A stretch of DNA of 64,000 bases, from positions 32,555-96,554 of the forward strand of contig MELC01000071.1 of the NCBI GenBank assembly GCA_001767455.1, read 5' to 3'. Positions 30,521-39,858 of the stretch are shown here, piece by piece. The notes below the pieces were generated by a model. The model worked only from the letters and a program-made list of their open reading frames with translations. It made no database searches and was not told the origin of the DNA. The stretch's first letter is position 1, and every line of letters begins with the position of its first letter. Both the position numbers and the translations under genes were made by a program. Source of the stretch: Acidobacteria bacterium RIFCSPLOWO2_12_FULL_66_21. GTDB lineage: Bacteria > Acidobacteriota > Vicinamibacteria > Vicinamibacterales > 2-12-FULL-66-21.

Positions 30521-30738
30521 AGAACCGGCTGCACGTCCTCCGCGCCGAGCGGGGCTGGTCGCAGGCGGACCTGGCGGTGCGCCTCGGCGTCTCGCGGCAG
30601 ACCGTGAACGCCATCGAGAACGAGCGGTACGATCCAAGCTTGCCGCTCGCATTTGCCATCGCGCGCCTTTTCGAGGCGACGATTGAGGCGATCTTCGATC
30701 CCGGCTCCGAGACCGTGGGAGGTTCGAATGTCGCGTGA
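30517..30738 (+). CDS. Small XRE-family transcriptional regulator
   Basis: A 73-aa HTH protein: MKNRLHVLRAERGWSQADLA, VRLGVSRQTVNAIENERYDP (recognition helix) and PLAFAIARLFEATIEAIF. This is the compact YozG/Cro-like type, consisting only of the DNA-binding domain. ATG 30517 overlaps the upstream stop (ATGA), and its 3' end overlaps the permease start by 11 bases, so all three are coupled. It probably regulates its own operon; a direct-repeat site lies at 29910-29941. Confidence 0.88.
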   Translation: MKNRLHVLRAERGWSQADLAVRLGVSRQTVNAIENERYDPSLPLAFAIARLFEATIEAIFDPGSETVGGSNVA

Positions 30739-33061
30739 GCTTCGACACGCCCTGCGCTCGCTCCGCTCGTGGCGGTTCGGCGCCGTCACCGCGACGCTGA
30801 CGCTCGCCGTCGGCATCGGGACCGCGACGAGCATGTACGCGCTGGTGCGCACCGCCCTCAGCAGCACCATCCCCGACGTCGAGGACCTCCCCGCGCTCGG
30901 CCGCATCTACGCCTCGAGCCGGACGCTCGGCGTCGAGCGCTCGCAGTTGACCGTGAAGGACGTGGACGTGCTGGCGAAGGCGGCGTCGTTCGAATCGGTC
31001 GGCGCCTACCTGTCGGACGACAGCGAGCTGATCGCTGGTGACCAGCCGGTCTCGATCTCGCTCGGCCAGGTATCGGCCGGCTTCTTTCCGGCTATGCGCG
31101 CGCGCGCGGCCATGGGCCGGCTGCCGTCGACCACCGATTTCAGCGAAGGCGCGCCGGTCGTCGTCGTCAGCGATCGCACCTGGCGCGCGCATTTCGCGGG
31201 GCGCTCCCTCGACGACGCCGTACTGACCCTCGACGGCGTGCCCCGGACGGTTGTCGGCGTGCTGCCGCCGGAGTTCGGGTTCTCGTTCATCGGCATCGGC
31301 GGCGACGTCTGGGCGCCTCTCGCGCCGGGTCCGGATTCGGCAGAGCGCCGCGTGAACGTGCTCGCGCGGCTGAAGGCTGGCGTGACGTGGATCGCCGCGG
31401 GCGCGGAATTGGACGCGCTCGCGCGGCCGCAGAACCCGAACGGGCTGTGGACGTGGAGCGCGATCACGGTCGAGCAGGACGTGCGGAAGCGGACGACCGG
31501 CGGATTCGTGATGATGTTCGGTCCGGCGCTGGTCGTGCTGCTGATCGGTTGCACGAACGTCGCCTGTATGCTTCTCGCGCGGGGCGTCGATCGGGACATC
31601 GAGCTGAGCGTCAAGAGCGCCCTGGGCGCCACACGGTGGCGGATCGTCCGGCAGTTGCTCGGAGAGCACCTCGTGCTTGCGGCGGCCGGCGGCACGCTCG
31701 GTGTCGGCTTCGCCTATGTGCTGCTGAGAAGCGTGGCCGCCGCCATGGCGCAATTCCGCCCCGAGGCCGCCTCGCTCATGCGGCCGACCATGACGCTGCT
31801 GCCGATCGGGCTGGGTTTCAGCCTCGGCGCCTGCCTGCTCTTCGGCACGCTGCCCGCAATCCGCTTGTCGCGGCGGGACATCACCACGTCGCTGAAGGGG
31901 GGCACGACTCCAGCGGTCGCGCGGTTCGTCGGCTATCGCGCGCGTGACCTGGTCGTCTTCGTGGAACTCGGTCTTGCCGTCGCGCTGATTGTCACGACGG
32001 CGATGTTCATCCGGTTCTTCATCGAGCTGCAGCGCGTCACTCCGCTCTTCCCGTCGGATCGGATCGTGGCTGTCGACGTGCGCGCACCGGACGCGGCGGC
32101 GATCGCCGAGCGGATTTCCGGCTTGCCGGGCGTCAGTGCCGTGACGATCGCATCCGGGACGCCGGGAGGGCTGCATTCCTCCTCGGCCGCCAAGGTGCGG
32201 TCGGACAACGGCCGCATGGCCCGCGCCTCGCTGGTCCGCGCCGATCCGTCGTTCTTCCGGACGCTCGACATCGCGATCGTCCGGGGACGTGCGTTCGACC
32301 GCGCCGAAGCGGACGGCCATCAGAGCGTCGCGGTCGTCAGCGAGGCCGCGGCGAAGGCGCTCTGGCCCGGCGAGGAGCCGCTCGGCGCGCGCATCGTGAT
32401 GGACGGCCGGACCGGCACGTCGACCGCCACCGTGGTCGGGGTCGCACGCGATGCCATCGACGGCGCGGGCCTGGCGAAACAGGGACTGCTGGCCCCCGAC
32501 ATCTACCTTCCGTTCGACATGAAGAGCGCTCCCGACGTGGCGGTGCTGGCACGGACCGCCGGCGATCCGCGCCTGCTGCTCAGGCCGATCGCGGCGGCTG
32601 CGCGCACGCGTCCGGCCGGCCGGGTCCCGCATGCGAGCCTCCTGGAGTCGTCCCTCGTCCACGAGGACAGCACGTTCGTCGTGCGCCTGTTGGGAGGGTT
32701 CGGCATCGTCGCGCTGCTGCTCGCGGGCAGCGGCATCTTCGGCGTCATCAGCCAGTCGGTCGCTCAGCGCACGACCGAGTTCGGCGTGCGCATGGCGTTG
32801 GGGGCGTCGTCAGGTCAGGTGCTGCGGATGGTGCTCGCGCGCGAGGTCAAGCTGATTGTCGCAGCGATCGCCACCGGTGTCGTCGGCACGGTGCTGGTGA
32901 CGCGGTCCGCGTTCGTCGAGATGCTGGTGATGACGGGAAGCGATCCGCGCCTGTGGATCGTCGTCGCGGCGCTGTGCGGCGGCGTCGCCACCGCGGCCGT
33001 CACCTTCGCGACGTGGCGCATCGTCAGGCTGGACCCGTGGAAGGTCCTGCGACAAGGATAG
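30728..33061 (+). CDS. ADOP-family ABC transporter permease (MacB/FtsX-like)
   Basis: A 777-aa permease. ATG 30728 has GGGAGGT upstream and gives MSRELRHALRSLRSWRFGAV, the usual N-terminus of acidobacterial duplicated permeases. First helix about 17-40, a large MacB-like periplasmic domain, three helices of FtsX type around 280-420, a second periplasmic domain, and a C-terminal FtsX core (LLGGFGIVALLLAGSGIFGVIS ... TTEFGVRMALGAS). Such permeases act with a MacB/LolD ATPase in envelope export or mechanotransmission. A compatible ATPase is at 33279-33965 but on the opposite strand. Confidence 0.9.
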   Translation: MSRELRHALRSLRSWRFGAVTATLTLAVGIGTATSMYALVRTALSSTIPDVEDLPALGRIYASSRTLGVERSQLTVKDVDVLAKAASFESVGAYLSDDSELIAGDQPVSISLGQVSAGFFPAMRARAAMGRLPSTTDFSEGAPVVVVSDRTWRAHFAGRSLDDAVLTLDGVPRTVVGVLPPEFGFSFIGIGGDVWAPLAPGPDSAERRVNVLARLKAGVTWIAAGAELDALARPQNPNGLWTWSAITVEQDVRKRTTGGFVMMFGPALVVLLIGCTNVACMLLARGVDRDIELSVKSALGATRWRIVRQLLGEHLVLAAAGGTLGVGFAYVLLRSVAAAMAQFRPEAASLMRPTMTLLPIGLGFSLGACLLFGTLPAIRLSRRDITTSLKGGTTPAVARFVGYRARDLVVFVELGLAVALIVTTAMFIRFFIELQRVTPLFPSDRIVAVDVRAPDAAAIAERISGLPGVSAVTIASGTPGGLHSSSAAKVRSDNGRMARASLVRADPSFFRTLDIAIVRGRAFDRAEADGHQSVAVVSEAAAKALWPGEEPLGARIVMDGRTGTSTATVVGVARDAIDGAGLAKQGLLAPDIYLPFDMKSAPDVAVLARTAGDPRLLLRPIAAAARTRPAGRVPHASLLESSLVHEDSTFVVRLLGGFGIVALLLAGSGIFGVISQSVAQRTTEFGVRMALGASSGQVLRMVLAREVKLIVAAIATGVVGTVLVTRSAFVEMLVMTGSDPRLWIVVAALCGGVATAAVTFATWRIVRLDPWKVLRQG

Positions 33062-33065
33062 ACGT

Positions 33066-33266
33066 CGACGGATCATTGCCGACTGCCGATTGGCGAATGC
33101 CGATTGCCGGATTGTCGGGTTTCGATTGGCGATCGACGCAGTGCCGATTGTCGAGTGGCCTCGGCAGCGGTCATCACCCCCCAATCGACAATCGAAGATC
33201 CGTCGATCGACAATCGCCACTCGGCAATCCGTCAATCTGCAATCTGCACGCGCCACTCGGCAATGA
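33066..33266. repeat. Inverted CCGATTG/GCAATCG heptamer array
   Basis: Left half: CCGATTGC, CGAATGC, CGATTGG and CGATTGTC units. Right half: CAATCGA, CAATCGC and GCAATCT units in opposite orientation, around a centre near 33160-33180. It fills the convergent gap between the permease and ATPase genes; no gene is seen. Confidence 0.8.
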
Positions 33267-33278
33267 CAGGCGCCGTAT

Positions 33279-33965
<687 letters not shown>

Positions 33966-34004
33966 GACTACGTTACCTACGCCGCCCGGAGGCTCGGCGT
34001 TCCA

Positions 34005-34820
34005 CTAGGTTTTTCCTTCTTTGAGCCGTTGCACGATGGCGCGGACCGCGGCCGGCGCATCGGGAGGGAACAGCGCCGACCAGTCCCGGACATCCACCGG
34101 CACCAGCACCGGACTGCCCTTGCGCGTCTTGCGGCGCAGCTCCGCGATCGTGGCCGCCAGGTCCTGGGAGGCCGCGATGCCGCTGCCCATGAGGAGCAGA
34201 CACACGACGTCGTGCACGGACGCGGCGTTGACGGCGAGCGGCCACGCCTCCTCCACCGCGGCGCCATCGACGTGCGCGACGTACCTGGCCAGCAGCCGCA
34301 CGGGCGGCTCGGCCTTCTTGAACAGGCCGCCCTTCGCCTTGATGCCGAATCCCGCGTCGATGCCGGCGACGCGAACCTCGGACGCGTTGTCCGACACGGC
34401 GGCGACCGCGTCGCGCAGCCGGGAAATGGCGGCCTTCCTGACGAACTCCACGGTGCTCGCGCGTTCTTTCTGGAACCGGCGATCCGCTTTCGGCTGCGCG
34501 GGGGGCTGGTCCGGCTCGCGCGGAGCGGCCGGCTCGGCGGGCCGCGGCGGCGCTTCGACCGGCCTGGCGCGCACGGGGGCTGGCGGAACGGTCCCGTCGG
34601 CCAGCTGCTCGTCGTACCGGCGGCGCCCCGCTTCGTCCATCAGGATGCGGTACGCCTCGGTCAGTTCCGCTGCGCGGGTCGCGGCGATTTCCTGGAACTC
34701 GGGCCCGAGATGCTGCACCTTGTCCGGGTGGTAGCGCGCGATCTCGCGCCGGAAGGCCCGTTTGATTTCGTCTGTGGGAGCCGCGCGGTCGACCCCGAGG
34801 ATCTCGTAGTAGGTCTTCAA
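34005..34820 (-). CDS. DnaJ-domain protein
   Basis: A 271-aa protein with an N-terminal J domain (1-75): YYEILGVDRAAPTDEIKRAF, the HPD motif in ARYHPDKVQHL, and AYRILMDEAGRRRYDE. It should stimulate a Hsp70 ATPase. The middle (about 80-120) is Pro/Arg/Ala-rich, and the C-terminal half is a helical domain of unknown type, without the Gly/Phe or zinc regions of DnaJ proper. ATG 34820 overlaps the stop of the GspE-like ATPase (ATGA), suggesting it helps assemble or act on that machine. Confidence 0.87.
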   Translation of the reverse strand: MKTYYEILGVDRAAPTDEIKRAFRREIARYHPDKVQHLGPEFQEIAATRAAELTEAYRILMDEAGRRRYDEQLADGTVPPAPVRARPVEAPPRPAEPAAPREPDQPPAQPKADRRFQKERASTVEFVRKAAISRLRDAVAAVSDNASEVRVAGIDAGFGIKAKGGLFKKAEPPVRLLARYVAHVDGAAVEEAWPLAVNAASVHDVVCLLLMGSGIAASQDLAATIAELRRKTRKGSPVLVPVDVRDWSALFPPDAPAAVRAIVQRLKEGKT

Positions 34821-36847
34821 CGATTCTGGTTCTTGAACTCAGTCACGTTCGATGCCGGAAGCTCCAGCGTCTTGCCCTGCTGGCGCAGTTTCTTCTTCGA
34901 CTTCGCGGGCGCCGCGGTCGTCGTCGCGCAGAACGGGCAGAAACTCCAGCCCGGCTGCAGCGAGCGCCCGCACTTCGGACAGCCGCCGCTGAGGCGATTG
35001 CCGCAATGCGGGCACGCGAGGAAGTCCATGGCCACCGCGCCCCCGCACCCGGGACAGAGCGTGCGGATCTCGCGCACTTCCGTGACCACGCGCAACAGCT
35101 CCTCGGCGGTCGTGACGCCGGTCTTCACCTTGGCGAGGCCGTCCTCGCCGAGCGTGATCATGCCCGAGCTGACCGCCGCCTCCCTGATCATGTCCTCGCC
35201 GGCCTTCTGCGCGATGAGCCGCCGCACCTTGTCGCTGACGCGCATCACCTCGTAGATGGCGATGCGGCCGCGATACCCGGTGTGGTTGCACTCCTCGCAT
35301 CCGACGGAACGATAGAACACGAACTGCGGGGCATCGGCTTCCGCGATGTTCAGGGCGCGGAGCGTGTCGGCCTCGGGCGTGTACTGCCGGCGGCACGCGC
35401 CGCACAGCCGCCGCACGAGCCGCTGCGCGATGACGCCGACCAGCGCCGAGCCGATCACGTACGGCTCCATGCCCATGTCCATCAGCCGCGTCACCGTCGA
35501 CGGCGCGTCGTCGGTATGCAGCGTGGAGAGCACGAGGTGGCCGGTCTGCGCCGCCTGCATCCCGATCTTGGCCGTCTCCTGATCGCGGATCTCGCCGACG
35601 AGAATCACGTCGGGGTCCTGGCGCAGGATCGCGCGCAGGGCGCTCGCGAACGTGAGCTTCACCTTCTCGTTGATCTGCGTCTGGTTGACGCCGGGGATCT
35701 GGTACTCGATCGGATCCTCGATCGTGATGATGTTCGTGCGTCCCGATTTGAGCGACGTCAGCGCCGAGCAGAGCGAGGTCGTCTTGCCGCTGCCCGTCGG
35801 CCCGACGACGAGGATCATGCCGTGCTGGTGGCGCAGGAAGTGACGGACTTCATCCATCGCGGCGGCCGACAGCCCGAGTTCCTCGAGCGGCGGCGCCCCC
35901 TTGCGGTGGTCCAGCACGCGCAGAACGATCTTCTCGCCGAACAGCGTGCGCAGCGTCGACACGCGGAAATCGACGTCCTTGCCGTCCTCGGTCTTGACGC
36001 GAAGGCGGCCGTCCTGCGGCAGCCGCTTTTCCGCGATGTCCATGCCCGCCATGATCTTCATGCGGGCCACGAGCCCCTCGTGGACCCACTTGGGCAGGTC
36101 CATCACTTCCTTGAGCAGGCCGTCGAGGCGGTGACGGATGAGGACCCCTTTCTCCATCGGCTCGATGTGGACGTCGCTCGCGCGGCTCGTGATGGCGCTG
36201 TTCACGACGAGATCCACGAGGTCGATGATCGGGGCCGAGTCGCTGCCTTCCCGCGCCTGCGTGGTGATTCCCGCCTGCTCGAACACGTCCTCGTCGGGCC
36301 GGCGCATCAGGCCCGACTGCGGCATCAGTTCCGACGTCCCGCGCCCGCCGGTGCGCTGCCCGCCGCTGCTCGGCGGCTGGACGGCGAGCCCCCCGGCGAC
36401 CCCCGTGAACTTCGCGAGCGCCTTGTCGGGATAGCCGTTCTCGATGGAGTCGAGAATGTCGGTGCGCGTCGCGACGACCTGCTTGATCCGATAGCCGGTC
36501 TGGAATTCGAGGTCCTGCACCAGGCTGAACAGCAGCGGGTCCGACATCGCGACGGTCAGCAGGTTCTTCTCGAGCCTGACCGCCACGCATACGCGCTTCA
36601 GCGCGACGTCCTTCGGGATGAGGATGATCGCCGCCGGATCGGGCGGCTCGTCGACGAGACTGATGTAGGGAAATCCGAGCTGGTAGGCGAGCGCCTTCGT
36701 GATCTGTTTTTCGGTCGCGAAATTCAGGCGGACCAGGACGGCGCCCACACGCTCGCCCGTGCGCTTGTGCTCGGCAAGCGCGATTTGCAGATCCTCATCC
36801 GTAATGAGGCCGGCCTGAATCAGGCACTCGCCGATCTTCTTGCGCAC
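34817..36847 (-). CDS. GspE/PilB/MshE-family assembly ATPase with zinc-ribbon tail
   Basis: A 676-aa ATPase driving pilus or type II secretion assembly. N-terminal GspE-N/MshEN domain (about 1-140), Walker A GPTGSGKTTS (349-358), Walker B VILVGEIRD (414-422), the His box (GHLVLSTLHTDD) and the zinc-binding C-x2-C ... C-x2-C pair (482-485 and beyond) are present. After the normal end it carries about 80 extra residues with four CxxC pairs (CPGC, CPHC, CPKC, CPFC), a double zinc ribbon unusual for the family, then a basic tail. It lies downstream of the actin-like/GspB-like gene and upstream of the coupled DnaJ-domain gene. Confidence 0.9.
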   Translation of the reverse strand: MRKKIGECLIQAGLITDEDLQIALAEHKRTGERVGAVLVRLNFATEKQITKALAYQLGFPYISLVDEPPDPAAIILIPKDVALKRVCVAVRLEKNLLTVAMSDPLLFSLVQDLEFQTGYRIKQVVATRTDILDSIENGYPDKALAKFTGVAGGLAVQPPSSGGQRTGGRGTSELMPQSGLMRRPDEDVFEQAGITTQAREGSDSAPIIDLVDLVVNSAITSRASDVHIEPMEKGVLIRHRLDGLLKEVMDLPKWVHEGLVARMKIMAGMDIAEKRLPQDGRLRVKTEDGKDVDFRVSTLRTLFGEKIVLRVLDHRKGAPPLEELGLSAAAMDEVRHFLRHQHGMILVVGPTGSGKTTSLCSALTSLKSGRTNIITIEDPIEYQIPGVNQTQINEKVKLTFASALRAILRQDPDVILVGEIRDQETAKIGMQAAQTGHLVLSTLHTDDAPSTVTRLMDMGMEPYVIGSALVGVIAQRLVRRLCGACRRQYTPEADTLRALNIAEADAPQFVFYRSVGCEECNHTGYRGRIAIYEVMRVSDKVRRLIAQKAGEDMIREAAVSSGMITLGEDGLAKVKTGVTTAEELLRVVTEVREIRTLCPGCGGAVAMDFLACPHCGNRLSGGCPKCGRSLQPGWSFCPFCATTTAAPAKSKKKLRQQGKTLELPASNVTEFKNQNR

Positions 36848-36959
36848 CTGCTATCCCCTCGGGCCCCCGCCCATGAACCGGAAGCTCTGATTCTACGGGC
36901 GAATCAGCTCAACCGCAATGACAACCGCCGCTGTCGTTCAATACTTGGCTCGCGACCAG

Positions 36960-38615
36960 TTACTGCGGCAGAATGCCGGACCCCGAACCGAGCGCGACCC
37001 GGATCGCGAGCCCCGACGGCTCGCGGAGAATTACAAATCTGGCTTCAATGCGGGCGACGATCCTCTGACCGACGGCATCGCCGACGCCCAGGATCCGCCC
37101 GTCGATGATCGCCAGGCGCCTGTCCTCATCGATCAGGATCGAATCCACGCGCGGCAGCCGATCCTTCAGCGGCGGCTGCGGGCGCGCGCGCGGCGCTGCC
37201 GGCGGCGCGACCTCGACGGCCCGATCGGCGGCTGGGCGGACGGGTTCGGCGGAAACCGCCGCCGGGGGCCGCATCGGGTCCGCCTGAGGTTTGGCGATGA
37301 CTGGTGGAGGCTCGGACCTGGCCACCTGCACCGGCGGTTTCGACGTTGGCTCGGCCTTCGTCGCCTCGACAGGAGGTTTCACCACGGGCTCGGTCTTGGG
37401 AGCCTCCACGGGAGGCTTCGGTGGCGGTTCGGCCCTCGTTGTCTGCACGGGAGCCCTCGCTGCCGGTTCCGGAAGGGGGACAGGCGCACTTTTCGGGGCG
37501 GAAGTGGCAGGCGGCGGCGGGACCTTCACGACCGGCGGCGCGGAAAAGGGGACAGGCACACTTTTCCGCTCGGAAGTGTGGCTGTCCCCCTTTTCCGGCG
37601 GCTGCACCGGCGGCTGCGGCGCCGCGGCGGGAGGCATGCCGCCGCGGACACCCGCCCGCTGGGACACAGTCGGGCTGCGTTTCGGCTGCGACGACGCGGT
37701 CGATTTGTTCACCGGCATGGTCGCGGTCCTGGCGGTCGAATCGCCCAGCGCGCCCGACCAGTAGGCGTACCCCACCAGGCCGATGCCGACGCCACACGCG
37801 ATGACGGCGGCCGCGCGGAGCAACGCGACGAGCGGGCGTTTGCGCTGTGTCGGCGCCGTGGCGGCGGCGCAAGCGAGCCTGATGGAGGGGACCAGCTCCG
37901 AGAATCGCGAGTCCTTCGCGCGGCCGCGGGGCCGGAGACCCGCGGGCGAGTCGAGCGTCTCGACCTCGATATCGAGCTCTTCGATGAGGGGCATGGTGAG
38001 CGACCGCAGATCGGGGAGATCGCCACAGGTGATTGCCGCTTCCACGATCGCGCCGTGCATCGATCGCACCGTGGCGATGGCCTGCCGGATTTCCGGCGCA
38101 AGGTGGGCGACCAGCGAGTACCGTTGGAGCAATTCCGCCTTGGTTCCCACCTCCAGGCTGCGGTAGGTCCAGTCCACCGTTCTCGAGAACAGCGCGCAAT
38201 CGTCGCGAACGACAGCAATGGCGGCGCCGTGCGTGTTGATGGCGAGCCAGAGGAAGGTGCTGCCCTTGGGGGTCCGCGGTCGCGTGGCGGCGAGCCGCAC
38301 CAGGGCCTGCGCGGGCGACAGCACGGCGTCGATCCGGAACCCCGCAGCGGTCAGCGGCCGCAGGGCGGCCCGCACCACGAAATCGTCAGGAGAGAGCGGC
38401 TCCGGCATGCCCCAGACGATGACGCGCGCGGACCGTGGAAAGCGCTTCCCTCGGCGCGCGGCCTTCAGCGTCTCGGCAAGCGCGACGTCGTGCGAGGGCC
38501 AGCCGGCCGGCTCGATGACGTGCACCGCCGACACGTCGAGCACGGGCCCGGCGGGCCGTACGCCCACGAGGACACACGAATCCGGGCCCAGATCGATACC
38601 GGTGGTGGCGGCCAT
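36960..38615 (-). CDS. Actin-like (MshI/PilM-type) and GspB-like fusion protein
   Basis: A 551-aa protein from ATG 38615 (MAATTGIDLGPDSCVLVGV), with AAGGG seven bases upstream. Residues 1 to about 270 look like the actin-fold PilM/MshI domain (GIDLG at the start, WLAINTHGAAIAVVRDD). A membrane helix follows (about 278-302), then a long Pro/Lys/Glu-rich linker with repeats of KPPVEA type, and a C-terminal roughly 60-residue domain (DRRLAIIDGRILGVGDAVG ... FVILREPSGLAIRVAL) resembling GspB/PilP. The linker includes residues encoded by REP-like repeats. In usual systems these domains are separate proteins. The order (cytosolic actin fold, helix, periplasmic GspB-like) fits an inner-membrane platform. 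Confidence 0.72.
   Translation of the reverse strand: MAATTGIDLGPDSCVLVGVRPAGPVLDVSAVHVIEPAGWPSHDVALAETLKAARRGKRFPRSARVIVWGMPEPLSPDDFVVRAALRPLTAAGFRIDAVLSPAQALVRLAATRPRTPKGSTFLWLAINTHGAAIAVVRDDCALFSRTVDWTYRSLEVGTKAELLQRYSLVAHLAPEIRQAIATVRSMHGAIVEAAITCGDLPDLRSLTMPLIEELDIEVETLDSPAGLRPRGRAKDSRFSELVPSIRLACAAATAPTQRKRPLVALLRAAAVIACGVGIGLVGYAYWSGALGDSTARTATMPVNKSTASSQPKRSPTVSQRAGVRGGMPPAAAPQPPVQPPEKGDSHTSERKSVPVPFSAPPVVKVPPPPATSAPKSAPVPLPEPAARAPVQTTRAEPPPKPPVEAPKTEPVVKPPVEATKAEPTSKPPVQVARSEPPPVIAKPQADPMRPPAAVSAEPVRPAADRAVEVAPPAAPRARPQPPLKDRLPRVDSILIDEDRRLAIIDGRILGVGDAVGQRIVARIEARFVILREPSGLAIRVALGSGSGILPQ
37471..37596. repeat. REP-like GGGGACAGGCRCACTTTT repeats inside a CDS
   Basis: A half unit at 37471-37507 and a full inverted unit at 37542-37596 (GGGGACAGGCACACTTTT opposite AAGTGTGGCTGTCCCC). 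Both lie in the linker-coding part of the actin-like/GspB-like gene and are translated. Confidence 0.8.
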
Positions 38616-38751
38616 GGTAACCCTTACTACTTTCGGCTGCGCGACGCGTTGACGGTAGGCCCGGCCTTTCGTCCAACGCGACTCTTGAACGGGGAACCTA
38701 TAATTAGAGACCACCAGCGGCAAACGAGCAAGCTGGGCCATAATCAGGCCG

Positions 38752-39849
38752 ATGATCGGACGATTGAGAGACCTGCCGCGCGACGTGCGCGAGCAGACGG
38801 CTGCGGCCGTCCTCGACCGGCAGACGGGGCTCGCGCAGGATATCGCCAGCATGCTCGCCGAGGAGCCCGGCCTCGACGCGGCGGCGTGGCGGGACTGCGG
38901 CATCGTGCTCCTCGATCTCCTGACTCTGGCGATCGAGGAAGGGGAAATCGACAGCCGCCGCGGCGCCATCCACGACTTGTCGCTGTTCGCTCCTCCCCTC
39001 TCGATCCGCGACATCATTCACGCCGCGCACCGGGTTGAGCGCGTCGTCCTCGACGAGCTGGCGCTCAACGAGCAGCTTGGGGCGACGTCGGAGCCATGGC
39101 CGGTCGTGGCGCACTCGGTGCGCGCGGCGACCCTGGAGGTGATCGGCGCGTTTGCCGAACGGGAGGGCGCCCATCCGCCGCTGCGCGATCCGCTGACCAC
39201 GCTGGTGTCGCGCGCCGTGTTCGACATGGTGCTCGCGCAGGAGACCTACCGGGCGCACCGGCACGAGCACGGCGTCGCGATGCTGCTCTTCGACATCGAC
39301 AACCTGTCGCAGCTGAACGCGTCGCATGGCTACGGCGCCGGCGATCGCCTGCTCGAGCGGCTCGGCATCATGGCGCGGCGCTTCTTCCGCACGCATGACT
39401 GGGTGGCGCGCCACGGCGACGATTCGATCGGCGTGATCCTGCCGGAGGCGACGCTCGACCAGGCGGACGCGCTGGCCAGCAAGTTCCGCGAGATGGTGCA
39501 GCAGCGGCTCGTCCTGATCGATCACAAGACGGACAAGGTGACCAACGTCACGGTGAGCGCCGCGGCCGTCGGCACGGATCTCGTGCAGGCCGACATCGAT
39601 CCCGGGTACATCCTGGCGGAGGCGGAAGCGGCCGTGCTGCGGGCAAAGATGAACGGAGGCAACCGGGTCGAGCGCGTGGCACTGCTGCCGACCTCGGTGA
39701 CGTTTATCGGCGCCGCGACGCTCCTGGGTGTGACGGTGCGCGAGGTGGTCCGGCTCGTGCGGGGCGGCGCGCTCCGCGCCAGCCGGCGCGGCCGTCATTT
39801 TCACATCGACCGGGCGACTATCGAAGAGTACCGCTCGCGGCGCACGTGA
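38752..39849 (+). CDS. Degenerate GGDEF domain fused to excisionase-type HTH
   Basis: A 365-aa protein: an N-terminal helical region (1-140), a GGDEF-like domain (about 145-305) and a MerR/excisionase-type winged HTH (316-365, IGAATLLGVTVREVVRLVRG ... FHIDRATIEEYR). The Mg-binding D181 in LFDIDNLSQLN is kept, but the signature is HGDDS (221-225) instead of GGDEF, so diguanylate cyclase activity is doubtful; it may bind nucleotide and act as a DNA-binding switch. It is divergent from the actin-like/GspB-like gene (136-base gap). Confidence 0.8.
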   Translation: MIGRLRDLPRDVREQTAAAVLDRQTGLAQDIASMLAEEPGLDAAAWRDCGIVLLDLLTLAIEEGEIDSRRGAIHDLSLFAPPLSIRDIIHAAHRVERVVLDELALNEQLGATSEPWPVVAHSVRAATLEVIGAFAEREGAHPPLRDPLTTLVSRAVFDMVLAQETYRAHRHEHGVAMLLFDIDNLSQLNASHGYGAGDRLLERLGIMARRFFRTHDWVARHGDDSIGVILPEATLDQADALASKFREMVQQRLVLIDHKTDKVTNVTVSAAAVGTDLVQADIDPGYILAEAEAAVLRAKMNGGNRVERVALLPTSVTFIGAATLLGVTVREVVRLVRGGALRASRRGRHFHIDRATIEEYRSRRT

Positions 39850-39858
39850 CCGCCGCGC

